Source of the DNA: Tenacibaculum discolor
Lineage (GTDB): Bacteria; Bacteroidota; Bacteroidia; Flavobacteriales; Flavobacteriaceae
DNA: 64,000 nucleotides
Direction of reading: 5' to 3'
Assembly (NCBI RefSeq): GCF_003664185.1
Contig: NZ_RCCS01000006.1
Coordinates: forward strand, 124,001-188,000
The notes under the pieces were generated by a model that saw nothing but the letters and a program-made list of their open reading frames with translations, had not been told where the DNA came from and did no database searches. Positions 63,723-64,000 of this stretch are shown here, piece by piece; position 1 is the stretch's first letter, and every line of letters begins with the position of its first letter. The translations under genes and the position numbers were made by a program.

Positions 63723-64000
63723 ATGAGTACATCTGTTAGTAATGTATTTAAAAATCTTCAGCTAGAAAATGAAGAGTTAAAAGTAGTTGAGAGTATTTTT
63801 TCGGAGGTAACGTATAAAAAAGGCGATACCATATTACAAACGAATGAAAAAGTATACTACCAATATTATGTGATAAAAGGTTGTTTACGAACGTTTTTTA
63901 TGGATGCTAAAGGAAAAGAGCATACGATACAATTTGCTATTAACGATTGGTGGATAAGTGATTATATAGGTTATTTTTCTGAATCAGAATCCGTACTTTC
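63723..64000 (+). CDS. Crp/Fnr-family regulator, N-terminus (partial, runs off right edge)
   Basis: 92 codons seen from ATG 63723. The region VTYKKGDTILQTNEKVYYQY and YVIKGCLRTFFMDAKGKEHT is the beta-roll of a cyclic-nucleotide-binding-like domain, followed by FAINDWWISDYIGYFSESES. This is the pattern of the many flavobacterial Crp/Fnr-type regulators, most of which lack clear cAMP-binding residues. The DNA-binding half lies beyond the window. Confidence 0.85.
   Translation, partial: MSTSVSNVFKNLQLENEELKVVESIFSEVTYKKGDTILQTNEKVYYQYYVIKGCLRTFFMDAKGKEHTIQFAINDWWISDYIGYFSESESVL

Noticed and set aside
1..64000. tRNA and rRNA genes
   Set aside because: I looked for cloverleaf and rRNA-like segments in the intergenic gaps and found none I could support.

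Overview
The window is chromosomal DNA of a low-GC marine-type Bacteroidota, most likely family Flavobacteriaceae (Tenacibaculum/Polaribacter-like; genus is inference). Evidence: promoters of the Bacteroidota type (TTG, about 19 bp, TAnnTTTG), few Shine-Dalgarno sequences, TTG/GTG starts, BshA of bacillithiol synthesis, an Oar-like TonB-dependent receptor, a DUF3810 protein, and a rpsF-rpsR-rplI operon. No tRNA, rRNA, CRISPR array, transposase or recombinase gene was seen.

Region 1 (1-10,500) is accessory DNA beside the threonine operon. The 5' end of an aspartokinase gene (thrA) runs off the left edge. It is preceded by a Thr-rich leader peptide read from a near-perfect promoter. Behind the leader lies a ~0.5 kb sequence that recurs, in the same orientation, at 7674-8106. 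Each copy ends exactly where a gene-cassette-like unit begins. Five such units (A-E) carry a beta-propeller-like protein, an OLD-family nuclease, a zinc-ribbon protein, a DinB-like protein and a frameshifted EF-Tu domain-3-like protein. Each unit holds one plus-strand ORF fitted tightly between short gene-specific inverted repeats of the form GTT...AAC, and the units are separated by palindromic spacers bounded by GTATAA/TTATAC. This looks like an integron cassette array (attC-like sites) with no integrase in view, and it is the most unusual system here. Between the two long repeats there is also a minus-strand PAAR-lipase effector with a lipoprotein and a small membrane protein, probably a type VI secretion effector/immunity set.

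Region 2 (10,500-28,300): class III aminotransferase, OstA-like and membrane protein genes (minus strand); a PLP decarboxylase; a nitrite-reduction operon (NirK with fused cytochrome c, NirV-like, SCO-like) behind an FNR-type palindrome; DinB-like, purA, Fur-family and RelA/SpoT genes; a TPM protein; a candidate small RNA; an ECF sigma/anti-sigma/outer-membrane operon; and a sterol-desaturase-family enzyme.

Region 3 (28,300-51,900) is mostly housekeeping: ribosomal proteins, TonB receptor, lysA, pepT, DUF3810, dnaB, bshA, aroB, proline dehydrogenase and typA. Less ordinary are a pair of paralogous unknown proteins (40238-42279), a TPR/AraC regulator broken by a frameshift, a transketolase N-terminal subunit without its partner, and a patatin with altered motifs.

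Region 4 (51,900-59,420) is a complete histidine operon, hisGDC-B-HAF-IE, controlled by a His-codon leader peptide and an attenuator terminator. Region 5 (59,445-64,000) has an amidohydrolase lipoprotein, a beta-lactamase-fold serine hydrolase, a methyltransferase and the start of a Crp/Fnr-family regulator. Both amino-acid operons thus show ribosome-mediated attenuation by peptide leaders.
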